DNA of 64,000 nt from Streptomyces regalis (GCF_001509475.1 NZ_LLZG01000323.1:1-64000), one strand, 5' to 3'; shown: positions 1 through 8,257, counted from the first letter of the stretch. A program made the numbers and translations. Notes: a model not told the origin generated them from the sequence alone.

Positions 1-359
1 TCCCCCCTCCCACGCCCCGCCCGATCGCCCAGCTTCCACGATGAGACCGTACGTGCGGCATGCGCACACCCGTACCCCACTACGGCAAAGTCACCCTCAC
101 CGGCGAACACGGGCACAGCCGTTCGCTTTTCGGCTCCGTCGGCGGCTTTGCGGGCGCTCCGCGGCCCAGGAGACCGGACACGGCGACGCTCCGCGTCGCC
201 GTCACGGGAAGCGATTCCTCCCCGGCGTGAACGCCGGGGCATCCTCGCAAGAATCAGGTGAAGCCTTCGGGCGGCTGTGGACGACTGCCTGAGCCGGAGG
301 ATCGCAACTGCTAGCGTTCGGGCCGATCATTACCGGGTCGACTGGGGGAGTAACCGACG
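1..359. other. Upstream region without a recognisable gene
   Basis: The open frames here are short, arginine/proline-rich GC artefacts with no family signature. The last bases before 360 carry a purine-rich ribosome site (GGGGGAG) for the lipoprotein gene. I see no tRNA, hairpin terminator or obvious repeat in this stretch. Confidence 0.6.
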
Positions 360-1784
360 ATGCAGCGCCCGATGGCCGTTGCCACCATCGCCACCGCCGT
401 CGTTCTGCTGGCAGGTTGCAGCGGCAGCAACGACGACAAGTCCGACTCGACATCCGAGAGCGGCGGCAGCACCAAAGCGTCGGCGCCGGCTGTCGCCTCC
501 TTCGACCCGCCCAAGGCATTCGTCGCGATGTCGGCGTTCGGGGTCGAGCGCACGGAGAAGGACAGTCAGTACACGCTCCAGGCCGGCATGGTGGGCCAGA
601 CCTCCCTGATCTCAGGACTCACCGGTGTCACCGGCCGCAACATCGCCGCGCACGGCCAGCCGTGGACCGTCCCGTCCGTTGCGGCGCCCACCACCGAGAC
701 GGTGGACGCGACCGCACCGATGGGCGTCCAACTGGACGGCAAGGACGTCGTGGCGATCGCTTACGTTCAGAACGACAAGGGCAACGGCACCCAGAAGGCC
801 AAGGGCCAGGTGGTGTTCCAGTGGCTCAATGCGACCGACGGTAAGAAGGTCGCCGAGGTCACCGCGGACCTCACCCCGGCCCTCGGCGCCGGCCAAGGCG
901 GCGACAACGTGGTGAGCCAGGCGTACGACGCCGCCACCGGGCAGATCGTCGTCGGTGTCGGAGCCGCCGGCGAGGAGGCCGCGAACAAGGGCGGCGAGGT
1001 GTTCACGGTCTATGCCGACCCGAAGACCCAGAAGTCGACCGTCATCCCGTTCGTCACCCCCGCGGGCGTGCTGAACGGTGTCGTCGCCGGCGCAAAGGGC
1101 AGAAACCTGGAGGGTGCGGGCGACGGCACGATCGTGATCGCCGATGGCACGACCGGCAAGATCACCAAGCAGACCTCGACCAAGCAGGACTACCTGAACC
1201 CGGCAGGCAGCGGCTCCAAGCGCGCCTACCTAGCCTCCAACTCGTACGAGGGCAACGACAAGTACAACAACGTCCTTTACTCGGTCGACTACGCCAGCGG
1301 CGCCGTCGTGCAGACCAAATTGCAGGTTGTGGACGATCAAGTGAGCACCGCCACCTGCTGGGGTGATCAGGCCAAGGCTGTGGTCTGCACGTCCGGCACG
1401 TCCGGCGCGTCCGGCGGCAAGGAGATCATCGGCTTCGACGACACCACCGGCAAGAAGACCTGGGGGTACACCGGCAAGTCGGCGAGCCGGCTCGTCCCGG
1501 CGGTCACCGCGGCGTTCCACGGCGTCGTCTACGCCCAGTCCGAGGTCCAGCCGGTGCTGATGGACGCGGCGACCGGCGCGGACATCCGCACGCCGAGTGC
1601 GACCTCGATGCCTTCGTTCAGCAAGGACCCGAGCACCACGAACGGTTCGGACATGTCGCTGTACGACGGCAAGCTGAGGTCGCCGACGGCGGTCACGCAG
1701 TACGGCGGTGCCTATCTGCAGGCCCCGGGCGGCAGCAACTACGACCTCCAGTCGGTTCTGATCGCGATGGCACCCACCGCCTGA
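360..1784 (+). CDS. Secreted lipoprotein, probable beta-propeller
   Basis: A 474-residue precursor with a lipoprotein signal: hydrophobic segment at about residues 6-19 ending in LLAGC, so the mature protein would start at the cysteine near residue 20 and be anchored to the outer face of the membrane. A Ser/Asp/Gly-rich linker follows (about 21-45). The rest has repeated strand-turn units such as VQLDGKDVVAIAY, GKKVAEVTAD, TGQIVVGVG and TGKKTWGY, the look of a PQQ-type propeller. No catalytic motif is visible. GGGGGAG lies 9-15 bases before the ATG, and a hairpin terminator follows the stop. Substrate or partner is unknown; the propeller call is inference. Confidence 0.8.
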   Translation: MQRPMAVATIATAVVLLAGCSGSNDDKSDSTSESGGSTKASAPAVASFDPPKAFVAMSAFGVERTEKDSQYTLQAGMVGQTSLISGLTGVTGRNIAAHGQPWTVPSVAAPTTETVDATAPMGVQLDGKDVVAIAYVQNDKGNGTQKAKGQVVFQWLNATDGKKVAEVTADLTPALGAGQGGDNVVSQAYDAATGQIVVGVGAAGEEAANKGGEVFTVYADPKTQKSTVIPFVTPAGVLNGVVAGAKGRNLEGAGDGTIVIADGTTGKITKQTSTKQDYLNPAGSGSKRAYLASNSYEGNDKYNNVLYSVDYASGAVVQTKLQVVDDQVSTATCWGDQAKAVVCTSGTSGASGGKEIIGFDDTTGKKTWGYTGKSASRLVPAVTAAFHGVVYAQSEVQPVLMDAATGADIRTPSATSMPSFSKDPSTTNGSDMSLYDGKLRSPTAVTQYGGAYLQAPGGSNYDLQSVLIAMAPTA

Positions 1785-1804
1785 TCACCGCGCCACACGA
1801 TCGA

Positions 1805-1838
1805 ACGCCCCGTCGCGCATGGCCGTGCGGCGGGGCGT
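1805..1838 (+). terminator. Rho-independent terminator
   Basis: The arms ACGCCCCG and CGGGGCGT enclose a further CGCA/TGCG pairing and begin 21 bases after the lipoprotein stop. There is no clear T-run, as is common in this genome type. Confidence 0.65.
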
Positions 1839-1937
1839 CGCCATGTGGGGGGGGCGCCCCATGACTTCTGAGGATGGCAAGAGCCGGGGATCGTCGGAGC
1901 ATGTGGATGCACGATGTGCCGAACGGGGATGGCTCAC

Positions 1938-3134
1938 ATGGCAGTACGGATTCACTTCACCGACGATGACCTCGCACACATCCGGCTGGCACCGGCTCCC
2001 GATCCCATGTGGGAGGCGCTGCTCAGCATGCACATGCTGCAGACGGGCGACGGCTCCGCCGCGTTCGGCGGCTGGCGTCAGCGGGTGCGTCGCGAACTGC
2101 CAGCGGCTGTACGGCCGTTGCTCCGCCTGGCCCCGCCGGTCGGGTACTCGGCGGACTTTCTCACCCCGGCGGCCGGCACCGGCGGCCTGGACGCCGGGGT
2201 CGGCGCGCTGCTGTCCACGCCACGGCAGCGGCTCCGGCGCGACCTGGTGGAACTGTCCCGTGCAGGTCGAAGCCTGCCGCCGTGGGCGAGGTCGCTGGCC
2301 GACGGTGACAAGGAGGCCGTCGCCCACCTCGCGCGAACGTTCCGGGAGTACTTCGCGACCGCGCCGGCGCCTTGGTGGGGGTACGTCCGTACCCGCTTCG
2401 ACGCCGAACGCGCTGGCCACGGCCAGTACTTGGCGGACGGCGGCCTCGGGGGACTGCTGAGTGCCCTCCACCCCGGGCTCGTCTGGCGCCGTCCGGTTCT
2501 GGAGGTGAGGGGGCTGGGCGCGGAGCGTGACGTACGCCTCGACGGGCGCGGATTGTTGGTCCTCCCCCTCCCGTCGTACTTCTGCTGGCGCAAGCCGACC
2601 CTGCTGAAGGATCCGGCGCTGCCGTGCGTCGTGGTCTACCCGATGACCCACGAGACGGTTCTGAGCGGTGGCGCACCGGGGCTCCGTTCCCTGAACGCCC
2701 TCCTCGGACGCACCCGCGCCGGAATCCTGGAAACGGTCGCGGACCACGGCGTGACGACCACCGAACTCGCCCACGACGCGGACATCGCCCCGGCCACGGC
2801 AAGCCATCATGCCGGCGTCCTGCGGAAGGCGGGGCTGCTCAGCACGTGCAGGGCGGGGAAGGCGGTACTGCATTCCGTGACGCCGCTCGGGATGGCACTG
2901 CTGGACGGCCGTACGGCCCCGCGCCAACGGCGTTCGGCCGGAACCTCCGGCAAACGTCCACACCAGCGCACCAGGAGTTCATGCCGGGCCTGGCCATCCA
3001 CCACATCCCTGTCGCCGCGCGCCGCCTTGACGCCGAAGTGTCCGCCTTGGAAACCGGGTCGCAACAGTCACGTACGCAGTAAGGCGGCAGGTCCCGTGAA
3101 GAAGTTGGCGTATTCGGTGACCCGACGGTCATAG
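1938..3134 (+). CDS. ArsR-family winged-helix regulator (DUF5937-like N-terminus)
   Basis: The N-terminal part (VRIHFTDDDLAHIRLAPAPD, PPVGYSADFLTPAAG) matches the all-helical domain of streptomycete ArsR-type regulators, and the C-terminal part holds the winged helix (GRTRAGILETVADHGVTTTE, ATASHHAGVLRKAGLLST, about residues 260-315). It presumably binds DNA at an unknown target. I start it at the ATG at 1938 because the family begins with M-x-V-R-I-H-F; the frame opens at 1914. The family normally ends soon after the ALLDGR segment near residue 325. Here about 70 basic, low-complexity residues follow, so a late frameshift or loss of the native stop is likely. Confidence 0.8.
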   Translation: MAVRIHFTDDDLAHIRLAPAPDPMWEALLSMHMLQTGDGSAAFGGWRQRVRRELPAAVRPLLRLAPPVGYSADFLTPAAGTGGLDAGVGALLSTPRQRLRRDLVELSRAGRSLPPWARSLADGDKEAVAHLARTFREYFATAPAPWWGYVRTRFDAERAGHGQYLADGGLGGLLSALHPGLVWRRPVLEVRGLGAERDVRLDGRGLLVLPLPSYFCWRKPTLLKDPALPCVVVYPMTHETVLSGGAPGLRSLNALLGRTRAGILETVADHGVTTTELAHDADIAPATASHHAGVLRKAGLLSTCRAGKAVLHSVTPLGMALLDGRTAPRQRRSAGTSGKRPHQRTRSSCRAWPSTTSLSPRAALTPKCPPWKPGRNSHVRSKAAGPVKKLAYSVTRRS

Positions 3135-3310
3135 CCGTGAAGCCGGTCGCAGGAATGCATCGTGCACCGTCATGAGGCGGCTGGCCGTCTCCTCATCGGC
3201 GTGCTTTGATCCTGCGCACGGCGTGAGGCGTCGGGAATGGGTCCCGGCCCGGGAATCGGGTGGCCACCGCCGTGTTTTGCAATGTGTTCACTCGAAGGGA
3301 ACCGCAGGTT

Positions 3311-3547
3311 ATGAGCTTCACCTCTCAGGTTGAAACGGCTGAGATCGCCGACGCCGTCCTGGACAACATCTCCGGTGGCATGGCGGGCGGCGCCTCCGCC
3401 GGTCTCGCGGGCACCCTCTCCGGTGGCATCGCCGGTGGTCTCGCCGACACCCTGACCGCCGTTGGCTGCGCCGACGTCGTTGCCGCGATTTCGCCCGAGG
3501 GCGTCGCGCTGGGCGTCCACGCGCACGGGCACGCTGCCGCTCACTGA
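3311..3547 (+). CDS. Small double-glycine peptide, candidate RiPP/bacteriocin-like precursor
   Basis: A 78-residue peptide. I take the ATG at 3311 because GAAGGGA lies about 11 bases upstream; the frame extends further up without a ribosome site. Residues 1-23 are acidic and end in VLDNISGG, the pattern of leaders cut after Gly-Gly by C39-type peptidases or papain-like proteases. The remainder is Gly/Ala-rich (MAGGASAGLAGTLSGGIAGG), then TLTAVGCADVV with a single Cys at 53, then a His-rich end (VHAHGHAAAH). No modification enzyme, protease or exporter lies next to it. It could be an orphan precursor using a distant machinery, or a secreted Gly-rich peptide of another kind. The call rests on the leader pattern only. 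Confidence 0.6.
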   Translation: MSFTSQVETAEIADAVLDNISGGMAGGASAGLAGTLSGGIAGGLADTLTAVGCADVVAAISPEGVALGVHAHGHAAAH

Positions 3548-3597
3548 CGAAACATGTGCAACGGGCCCTGGATCATTTGATTCCGGGGCCCGAATGC

Positions 3598-3783
3598 TTA
3601 ACCTTTCCTGCAATAAGAGACGAACGCCCCCCAGGATTCCGCCGAAAGCGCCAGCTGACGCTCCTCCGGGGCCTTCGAGTCGCGAACGTGGATGGTGTGG
3701 GGGCAGGTGGCGACCTCTACGCAGTCGCCGTCGCCGCCGCTGCTGTAGCTGCTCTTGAACCAGGCCAGTTCGCTGGTGCTCAT
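3598..3783 (-). CDS. DUF397 protein
   Basis: A 61-residue protein made entirely of the DUF397 fold: WFKSSYSSGGDGDCVEVA, then VRDSKAPEERQLALSAESW, then FVSYCR. Such proteins are encoded beside XRE-DUF5753 regulators in streptomycetes and act as small partners or modulators in WhiJ-like systems. The start overlaps the stop of the upstream regulator by four bases (ATGA), so the two are translated as a pair. No DNA-binding motif of its own. Confidence 0.92.
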   Translation of the reverse strand: MSTSELAWFKSSYSSGGDGDCVEVATCPHTIHVRDSKAPEERQLALSAESWGAFVSYCRKG

Positions 3784-4622
3784 AGCTCTCCTCGCATCCG
3801 CTGCAACAGGCCCACGGAGTCTTCAGGGGTGAGAGCCTGCGAACGCATACTGGCATACCGCCTCTGGAGGACGCTGACCTCTTTCGCGTCGGAGATGAGC
3901 AGTCCGCCTCGCTGGCCCTCGCAGTAGGCGAACCACTTGTTCTCCGGCGTCTCCAGGAGCTGCATCGGGCCGTCGAGCCCCGAGTGCGTCTCCCGTTCCG
4001 TCGGCATGATCTGGATCTCGATGTTCCGCAGCTCGGCGATGCCCAGTACGTGGTCGATGAGCTCTCGCGTAACCGCCAAACCGCCGGTTCGCCGCCGGAA
4101 CAAGTGCTCCTCCAGGACGAAGGCGAACGCCGTGTTCGGCCGTTCCCGCAGCAGTCGCTGCCGTTCAGCCCGTGCTGCCCACTGCGCCTCGATCTGCTCG
4201 TCGTCCAGGGGCGGGAGCTGGGTGGTGAACAAGGTCCGCGCGTACGCCTCGGTCTGCAACAGCCCCGGGATCAGTCGGCATTCGTACGTGTACAGCGTGA
4301 TCGCCGTCGACTCCAGCCGCGCCCACTTCCGAAACCACGCCGCCAGCCCCGGCTGCCGAGCCAGATGCAGCGCCGCCTTCTTCAAGGCCCCCGTATTCCC
4401 CAGCACCCCCTCTGACCGCTCCGGGAACGTCGGATCCGGCATCCGCCGCCCCAACTCGATGGAAGCCACCGAGTGTTTGGAGAGCCCCACCCGGTCCCCG
4501 AACTCCTCCCGGCTCAACCCCGCATGCTCCCGCAGGGCCTGTACAACCGCCCCGAACGTCCGCAGACTGTCCGACGACTCCGGCTCGCCACCCGTGCCCG
4601 CACCCGCACCATCGACCACCAT
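3780..4622 (-). CDS. XRE-family regulator with DUF5753 (WhiJ-like)
   Basis: 280 residues. The helix-turn-helix sits at about 22-76 (LRTFGAVVQALREHAGLSRE, VGLSKHSVASIELGRRMPDP), followed by the DUF5753 domain (LIPGLLQTEAYARTLF, FVLEEHLFRRRTGG, NIEIQIMPTERETHSGLDGP, LLISDAKEV). GGGAGGTG stands five bases before the ATG. Such proteins with their DUF397 partner influence development and antibiotic production in Streptomyces; the specific target here is unknown. It is divergent from the ATPase gene at 4750, with GGTTAC/GTAACC arms in the spacer that could be its operator. Confidence 0.92.
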   Translation of the reverse strand: MVVDGAGAGTGGEPESSDSLRTFGAVVQALREHAGLSREEFGDRVGLSKHSVASIELGRRMPDPTFPERSEGVLGNTGALKKAALHLARQPGLAAWFRKWARLESTAITLYTYECRLIPGLLQTEAYARTLFTTQLPPLDDEQIEAQWAARAERQRLLRERPNTAFAFVLEEHLFRRRTGGLAVTRELIDHVLGIAELRNIEIQIMPTERETHSGLDGPMQLLETPENKWFAYCEGQRGGLLISDAKEVSVLQRRYASMRSQALTPEDSVGLLQRMRGEL

Positions 4623-4749
4623 CGGTCACCTCCCGCGCACATGGTTACGGTCCGTCACGCGTACTGTCCAGCCTGTAACCGCGTACGCTCCCGCACCGTA
4701 CGCGCTCCTCGCCTGGTGAACTGCCCCCGTCGCCCGCCAAATTGGGCGC

Positions 4750-5214
4750 ATGCTCGCACCCCACACCCCCCAACCCCCGGTCACCGTACGTATGTTCGCC
4801 CAGCGCCTGAGCGCCACCCCCCGAGGCGCCCGCCTGGCCCGGCACCTGGCCGTGACCCAACTCCAGGCCTGGGGCATCCCGCACGGCAGCCGCACCTCCG
4901 AAGCCGTCGCCGTGATCGTCGCCGAGCTGGCCGCCAACGCCGTGATCCACGGCCGAGTTCCAGGCCGGGACTTCGAGCTGCGCCTGTCGCTCCCCACCGG
5001 CAGCGTGCGTATCGAGATCAGCGACACCCGTACCGAACCCCGCCCCCCGAAACCCGGCGACGTACGGCCGCCGCGCCCCCTCGACGAACACGGCCGCGGA
5101 CTCGTCCTCGTCGATGCTATGGCCGACCGGTGGGAGGTGGTCGATCGCGACCCGGCGCCCGGCAAGACCGTCCGTGCCGAGGTCGATCTATGGCGAGGTC
5201 ACGGCGCGAAGTGA
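4750..5214 (+). CDS. HATPase_c ATP-binding protein (anti-sigma/RsbW-like)
   Basis: 154 residues with the GHKL ATPase signature: N-box VAELAANAVIHGRV (about 56-70), G1 box IEISDTR and G2 box DEHGRGLVLVDAMADRW. It lacks histidine-kinase phosphoacceptor parts, so it belongs to the short serine-kinase/anti-sigma group common beside XRE-DUF397 loci. The start is uncertain: no ribosome site precedes the ATG at 4750, and the ATG at 4792 (MFAQRLSATPRGARLARHL) also fits the family. The 3' end overlaps the convergent gene by 16 bases. Confidence 0.85.
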   Translation: MLAPHTPQPPVTVRMFAQRLSATPRGARLARHLAVTQLQAWGIPHGSRTSEAVAVIVAELAANAVIHGRVPGRDFELRLSLPTGSVRIEISDTRTEPRPPKPGDVRPPRPLDEHGRGLVLVDAMADRWEVVDRDPAPGKTVRAEVDLWRGHGAK

Positions 5215-6047
5215 TCCAATGCGACCTGGAGAATTTGCCGCTGCCCCGGCCAATCGTTGTCCGTCGCCGCCATCAGCACCGCGTACTGCTCGCCGTTCTC
5301 GGCCACGAAGGCGCGGTCGACGACCTGGCGTCGGGTCCCGTCCGGGAGGTCGTAGGCGTACACCAGCTCAGCACCGTCCTGCCCCGGCACCTCCGTTGTC
5401 GTCCGGAGGCTGATCTCCTCGTAGTTCTTGGTGCTTCGCGCCCGGTCCTCGGAGGTCCGGCGCAGCGCCTCGTACGGGGTGATGTCCGCCTCCCCGACAT
5501 AGATCTGCACGAGGCAGCAAGGGTCGTCGAGCGCGGTGTAGAAGACGCCGTTCTCCCTCTCCTCCCGCACCCAGCCCTTCGGCACGGCGATGGTGAAGCC
5601 GGCGGGGTCCTTCCGGATCACGAAGTCCGACGGCAGCTCGGTCGGTGACGGTGTGTCCGTGGGCGGGCCGCTGTCCGCAGGGCCGCCGCCCAGGCCGGTG
5701 TCCGACGTCGCCGTCTGCGACGCGCTGACCACGGACGCCGCGTCGGTCCCGGCCTCGACACCTGTCCCGTCGTCCTGCAGCGCCAGCACCCCGAAAGCGA
5801 TGCCGCCCGCGACCACGGCGACCGTCGCACCCGCGATCAGTGCCGTCGTGTGCCTCGACCTCGGAAGCGGGTCGGGCGGCGCCGTCACCGCGTAGGTCAC
5901 GTCATCGCCCGGTCCCGACGGGTCGTACGCAGGTACCGGCGGTGGCGGCGAAGTCGGCGGCACGACCGCCCCGGACTCGCCCGCCGTCTCCCAGCGCTGC
6001 GTCTCGTCGTTCCAGCGGATGCCGCCGTCCCCCGATGTGCCGCTCAT
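5199..6047 (-). CDS. Membrane-anchored protein with extracytoplasmic sensor-like domain
   Basis: 282 residues. The cytoplasmic N-terminus is Pro-rich with the short motif IRWNDETQRWET. One membrane segment follows at about 67-90 (TTALIAGATVAVVAGGIAFG), then a Ser/Thr/Pro linker and an external domain from about 150 (FTIAVPKGWVREERENGVFY, PCCLVQIYVGE, ELVYAYDLPDGTRRQVVDRA). That domain resembles the outer part of some streptomycete Ser/Thr kinases, but no kinase is attached. It is the last gene of an operon with the two genes upstream (gap of 7 bases). The function is unknown. Confidence 0.75.
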   Translation of the reverse strand: MSGTSGDGGIRWNDETQRWETAGESGAVVPPTSPPPPVPAYDPSGPGDDVTYAVTAPPDPLPRSRHTTALIAGATVAVVAGGIAFGVLALQDDGTGVEAGTDAASVVSASQTATSDTGLGGGPADSGPPTDTPSPTELPSDFVIRKDPAGFTIAVPKGWVREERENGVFYTALDDPCCLVQIYVGEADITPYEALRRTSEDRARSTKNYEEISLRTTTEVPGQDGAELVYAYDLPDGTRRQVVDRAFVAENGEQYAVLMAATDNDWPGQRQILQVALDHFAP

Positions 6048-6054
6048 CCCACCG

Positions 6055-6450
6055 TCACCCTCCCAACAGTGCCACCACGGCCTGCGTGACCGCCGCGCCC
6101 GAGGCCGCCAGGCCGACCGCCGCGGCGGCGTCCTGGAGGGCCTGGCGCAGGCGGGTCAGCCGGCCCGGGCTCGCCTCACCGGTGTTCTGGATCTCGCCCC
6201 GCGTCTCGTCGAGCTGCCGCGTCAGCTCGTCGGTCTCGGGGCTCCGGGCGAAGGCCCTCAGCTCCTCGCGCAACTGCCCCACGACCTGGAGCAGTTCCTC
6301 CTGTTCGGCGGCGAGCGCCTGGCGCGGCGCCTCGTAGTTGTTCGCCACGCTGTGGGCGCCGAAGGCGAAGGCCCCCTTTGCCGTGCCGATGTGGATGTTC
6401 TGAGTGCCACCAGGGCCCTCGCCGCCCGGCGCCGCCTCATCCGCTGCCAC
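6055..6450 (-). CDS. Small coiled-coil protein with N-terminal GAFAFG-HSVANN motif
   Basis: 131 residues with a GTG start that overlaps the upstream gene by 14 bases. Residues about 15-40 carry TQNIHIGTAKGAFAFGAHS followed by VANNYEAP, almost the same as the last 40 residues of the upstream membrane protein. A Glu/Leu-rich helix likely to form a coiled coil follows (about 42-105: EELLQVVGQLREELRAF, ETDELTRQLDETRGEI). The end is hydrophobic (AVGLAASGAAVTQAVVALLG) and could insert into a membrane. No enzyme motif is seen. The shared motif suggests that the two proteins meet through it; I do not know the function. Confidence 0.8.
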   Translation of the reverse strand: MAADEAAPGGEGPGGTQNIHIGTAKGAFAFGAHSVANNYEAPRQALAAEQEELLQVVGQLREELRAFARSPETDELTRQLDETRGEIQNTGEASPGRLTRLRQALQDAAAAVGLAASGAAVTQAVVALLGG

Positions 6451-8164
6451 TGTCCGTCCCTTCCGAGCTTCCGGCTTCCTGGTTGTTGGCCACGCTGTGC
6501 TCGCCGAAGGCGAACGCGCCGCTGGCCTGCTCGATCAGCACTCCGCCGTTGCTGACGTTGATGATCTTCTGCTCGAACTCCTCGGTGCGGTAGCCCGCCT
6601 CGCTCAGGGCACGGCGCACACCGTTGGCGACCCGGTCCTGAATCGTCTTCAGGTAGCGCTGGTGGTCCATCTCCTGGAAGAGCGACGCCTCGTCGTCCGA
6701 GCCCAGTTCGCGCACCGAGACGGCCGGCCCGTCCGGCATGGCCCGGCCGGAGCCGTGGGAGGCCAGCCGGCCGAGCAGGGTGAGGGTCCGCCACACGGTG
6801 ACGACGGACCGGCCGGCGGTGTGCGGGACGCGGGACAGCGCCCGGACCGCCTTGCCGAGCGAGTTGGCGTGGAGGTAGTCGTGGGCCAGTCGGTCGGCCT
6901 CCCGGAACTGCGGCCGTACCGGGCGCAGGACGTGCGGTGCGACCTCCAGCATCAGCATGCCGCCCTGGGTGTGCACTCGGACGAAGACGGTGGTGACCAG
7001 CTCCTCCTCCCAGCCGCCGACCTGCACCCGCAGGAAGTGGCGCCGGGTCTCGCCGCCCTCCTCGACGGCGCGGGCCCGGTGCTGCTCGAACTGCCCGGAG
7101 CCGTAGGGGGCGTACTGTCTGCCGGGCAGTCCGTCCACCGGGAGGAAGACGCACTCGTCGATCTGCAGGTGTCGCAGCCGGTCCCGTACGGCCGCCGCGC
7201 CCTGCGGGGTGCGGGCGGTGGCGGGCTCGCGCAAAGCCTCCAGCAGGGGCTGGATCCGGTCGAGGACGGTCTGGTTGTCCAGCGGCAGCGGAGGTATCCC
7301 GAGATCTGTGCGCGGCCGTAGTTCGACGGACAGGGACCACGTGTCGTACGGGGTGCCTGCGCCGCAGAACGGCCGGTCCGCCCGGTACATCACCAACCCC
7401 GCCCGCTGCTCGATTCGGATGCGGTCCCGCAGGTGGTGGAAGCGGCTGCCCTCGGTGGTCCGCTCGGCGGGGTCGGCCGCGGCGTCGGGGAACCTGGTCC
7501 GGGACAGCTCGCCCGCCAGCGCGCGGGAGACCTGGTGGCGCTGGAGGCCGACGGTCAGCGCCACCACCAGCGGGAGGGCCAGTGCGATCCACGCCTGGAG
7601 GCGGGTGATCTCGTAGAGGCCGTCGGCAAAGATGAGCCGGGGGATCACCAGGACGTCCCAGAACGCCTCGGTGTTCGCCAGCAGCTCGTCGTCCCTGGTG
7701 CCGATCGCGTACGGCGTGAGCACGGCGAAGACCGCGGAAAACCGGGCGTACAGGCGCATGGTCCAGGCCACGTAGCGGCGGTACGGCCGCGACGAGGACC
7801 CGCGCACCTTGGCGGCCAGGAACGTCACCACAACGGGCATCAGATACAGCAGACTCAGCCGGTGCGTGAGCGGCAGGCTGACGATCCACAGCGCCAGGAT
7901 GGCCGCGGCCCAGCTCACGTCCAGGCGCTGCGCGCGCAGGGCGTGGGCCAGTACGCGGGCCGCGTCGAAGCCGAACGAGGGGGCGACGAGGCGCTCGTCG
8001 TGGACGTAGAGCTCCTCGATGACCGTGTGCCGGTATGTCTCGTCGAGATAGGTGCCGGCACACAGCAGGCGTGTCGCCTCGCTGGCGTGCGGGGCGGTCC
8101 GGGGCGGCGCGGACCGCCCGTCCGGCGGCTCCGGCTGCTGCGGCACCAAGGTCTGCTGCGTCAC
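6437..8164 (-). CDS. Polytopic membrane protein with C-terminal GAFAFG-HSVANN motif
   Basis: 575 residues. I take the GTG at 8164 because GGGGGACGAG lies just upstream; the open frame runs on to 8392 without a ribosome site. Two adjacent membrane segments lie at about 82-120 (WAAAILALWIVSLPL, LLYLMPVVVTFLA) and a third near 195-212 (WIALALPLVVALTVGL). A soluble region of about 280 residues of unknown fold follows (HLQIDECVFLPVDGLPGRQY, WEEELVTTVFVRVHTQGG). A charged helix (SLFQEMDHQRYLKTIQDRVA) leads to the tail VLIEQASGAFAFGEHSVANN. It is the first gene of the operon. I do not recognise the family. Confidence 0.8.
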   Translation of the reverse strand: MTQQTLVPQQPEPPDGRSAPPRTAPHASEATRLLCAGTYLDETYRHTVIEELYVHDERLVAPSFGFDAARVLAHALRAQRLDVSWAAAILALWIVSLPLTHRLSLLYLMPVVVTFLAAKVRGSSSRPYRRYVAWTMRLYARFSAVFAVLTPYAIGTRDDELLANTEAFWDVLVIPRLIFADGLYEITRLQAWIALALPLVVALTVGLQRHQVSRALAGELSRTRFPDAAADPAERTTEGSRFHHLRDRIRIEQRAGLVMYRADRPFCGAGTPYDTWSLSVELRPRTDLGIPPLPLDNQTVLDRIQPLLEALREPATARTPQGAAAVRDRLRHLQIDECVFLPVDGLPGRQYAPYGSGQFEQHRARAVEEGGETRRHFLRVQVGGWEEELVTTVFVRVHTQGGMLMLEVAPHVLRPVRPQFREADRLAHDYLHANSLGKAVRALSRVPHTAGRSVVTVWRTLTLLGRLASHGSGRAMPDGPAVSVRELGSDDEASLFQEMDHQRYLKTIQDRVANGVRRALSEAGYRTEEFEQKIINVSNGGVLIEQASGAFAFGEHSVANNQEAGSSEGTDSGSG

Positions 8165-8228
8165 TGTCTCGTCCCCCGAGGCGTTCAGCCTTGTGCTGTA
8201 AGTGAGTTGGCGGGCCAACACTTCAGCA

Positions 8229-8257
8229 TACGGAGTGACGGACTGACTACGGAGTGA
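8229..8257. promoter_or_regulatory. Direct repeat TACGGAGTGA x2
   Basis: Two identical 10-mers begin 19 bases apart, 65-93 bases upstream of the GTG at 8164, between the Kelch gene and the membrane-protein operon. The placement fits an activator or response-regulator site for the minus-strand operon. No regulator can be named. Confidence 0.45.

Noticed and set aside
3260..3310. Longer start for the double-glycine peptide
   Set aside because: No ribosome site upstream of 3260, and the leader pattern begins at 3311.
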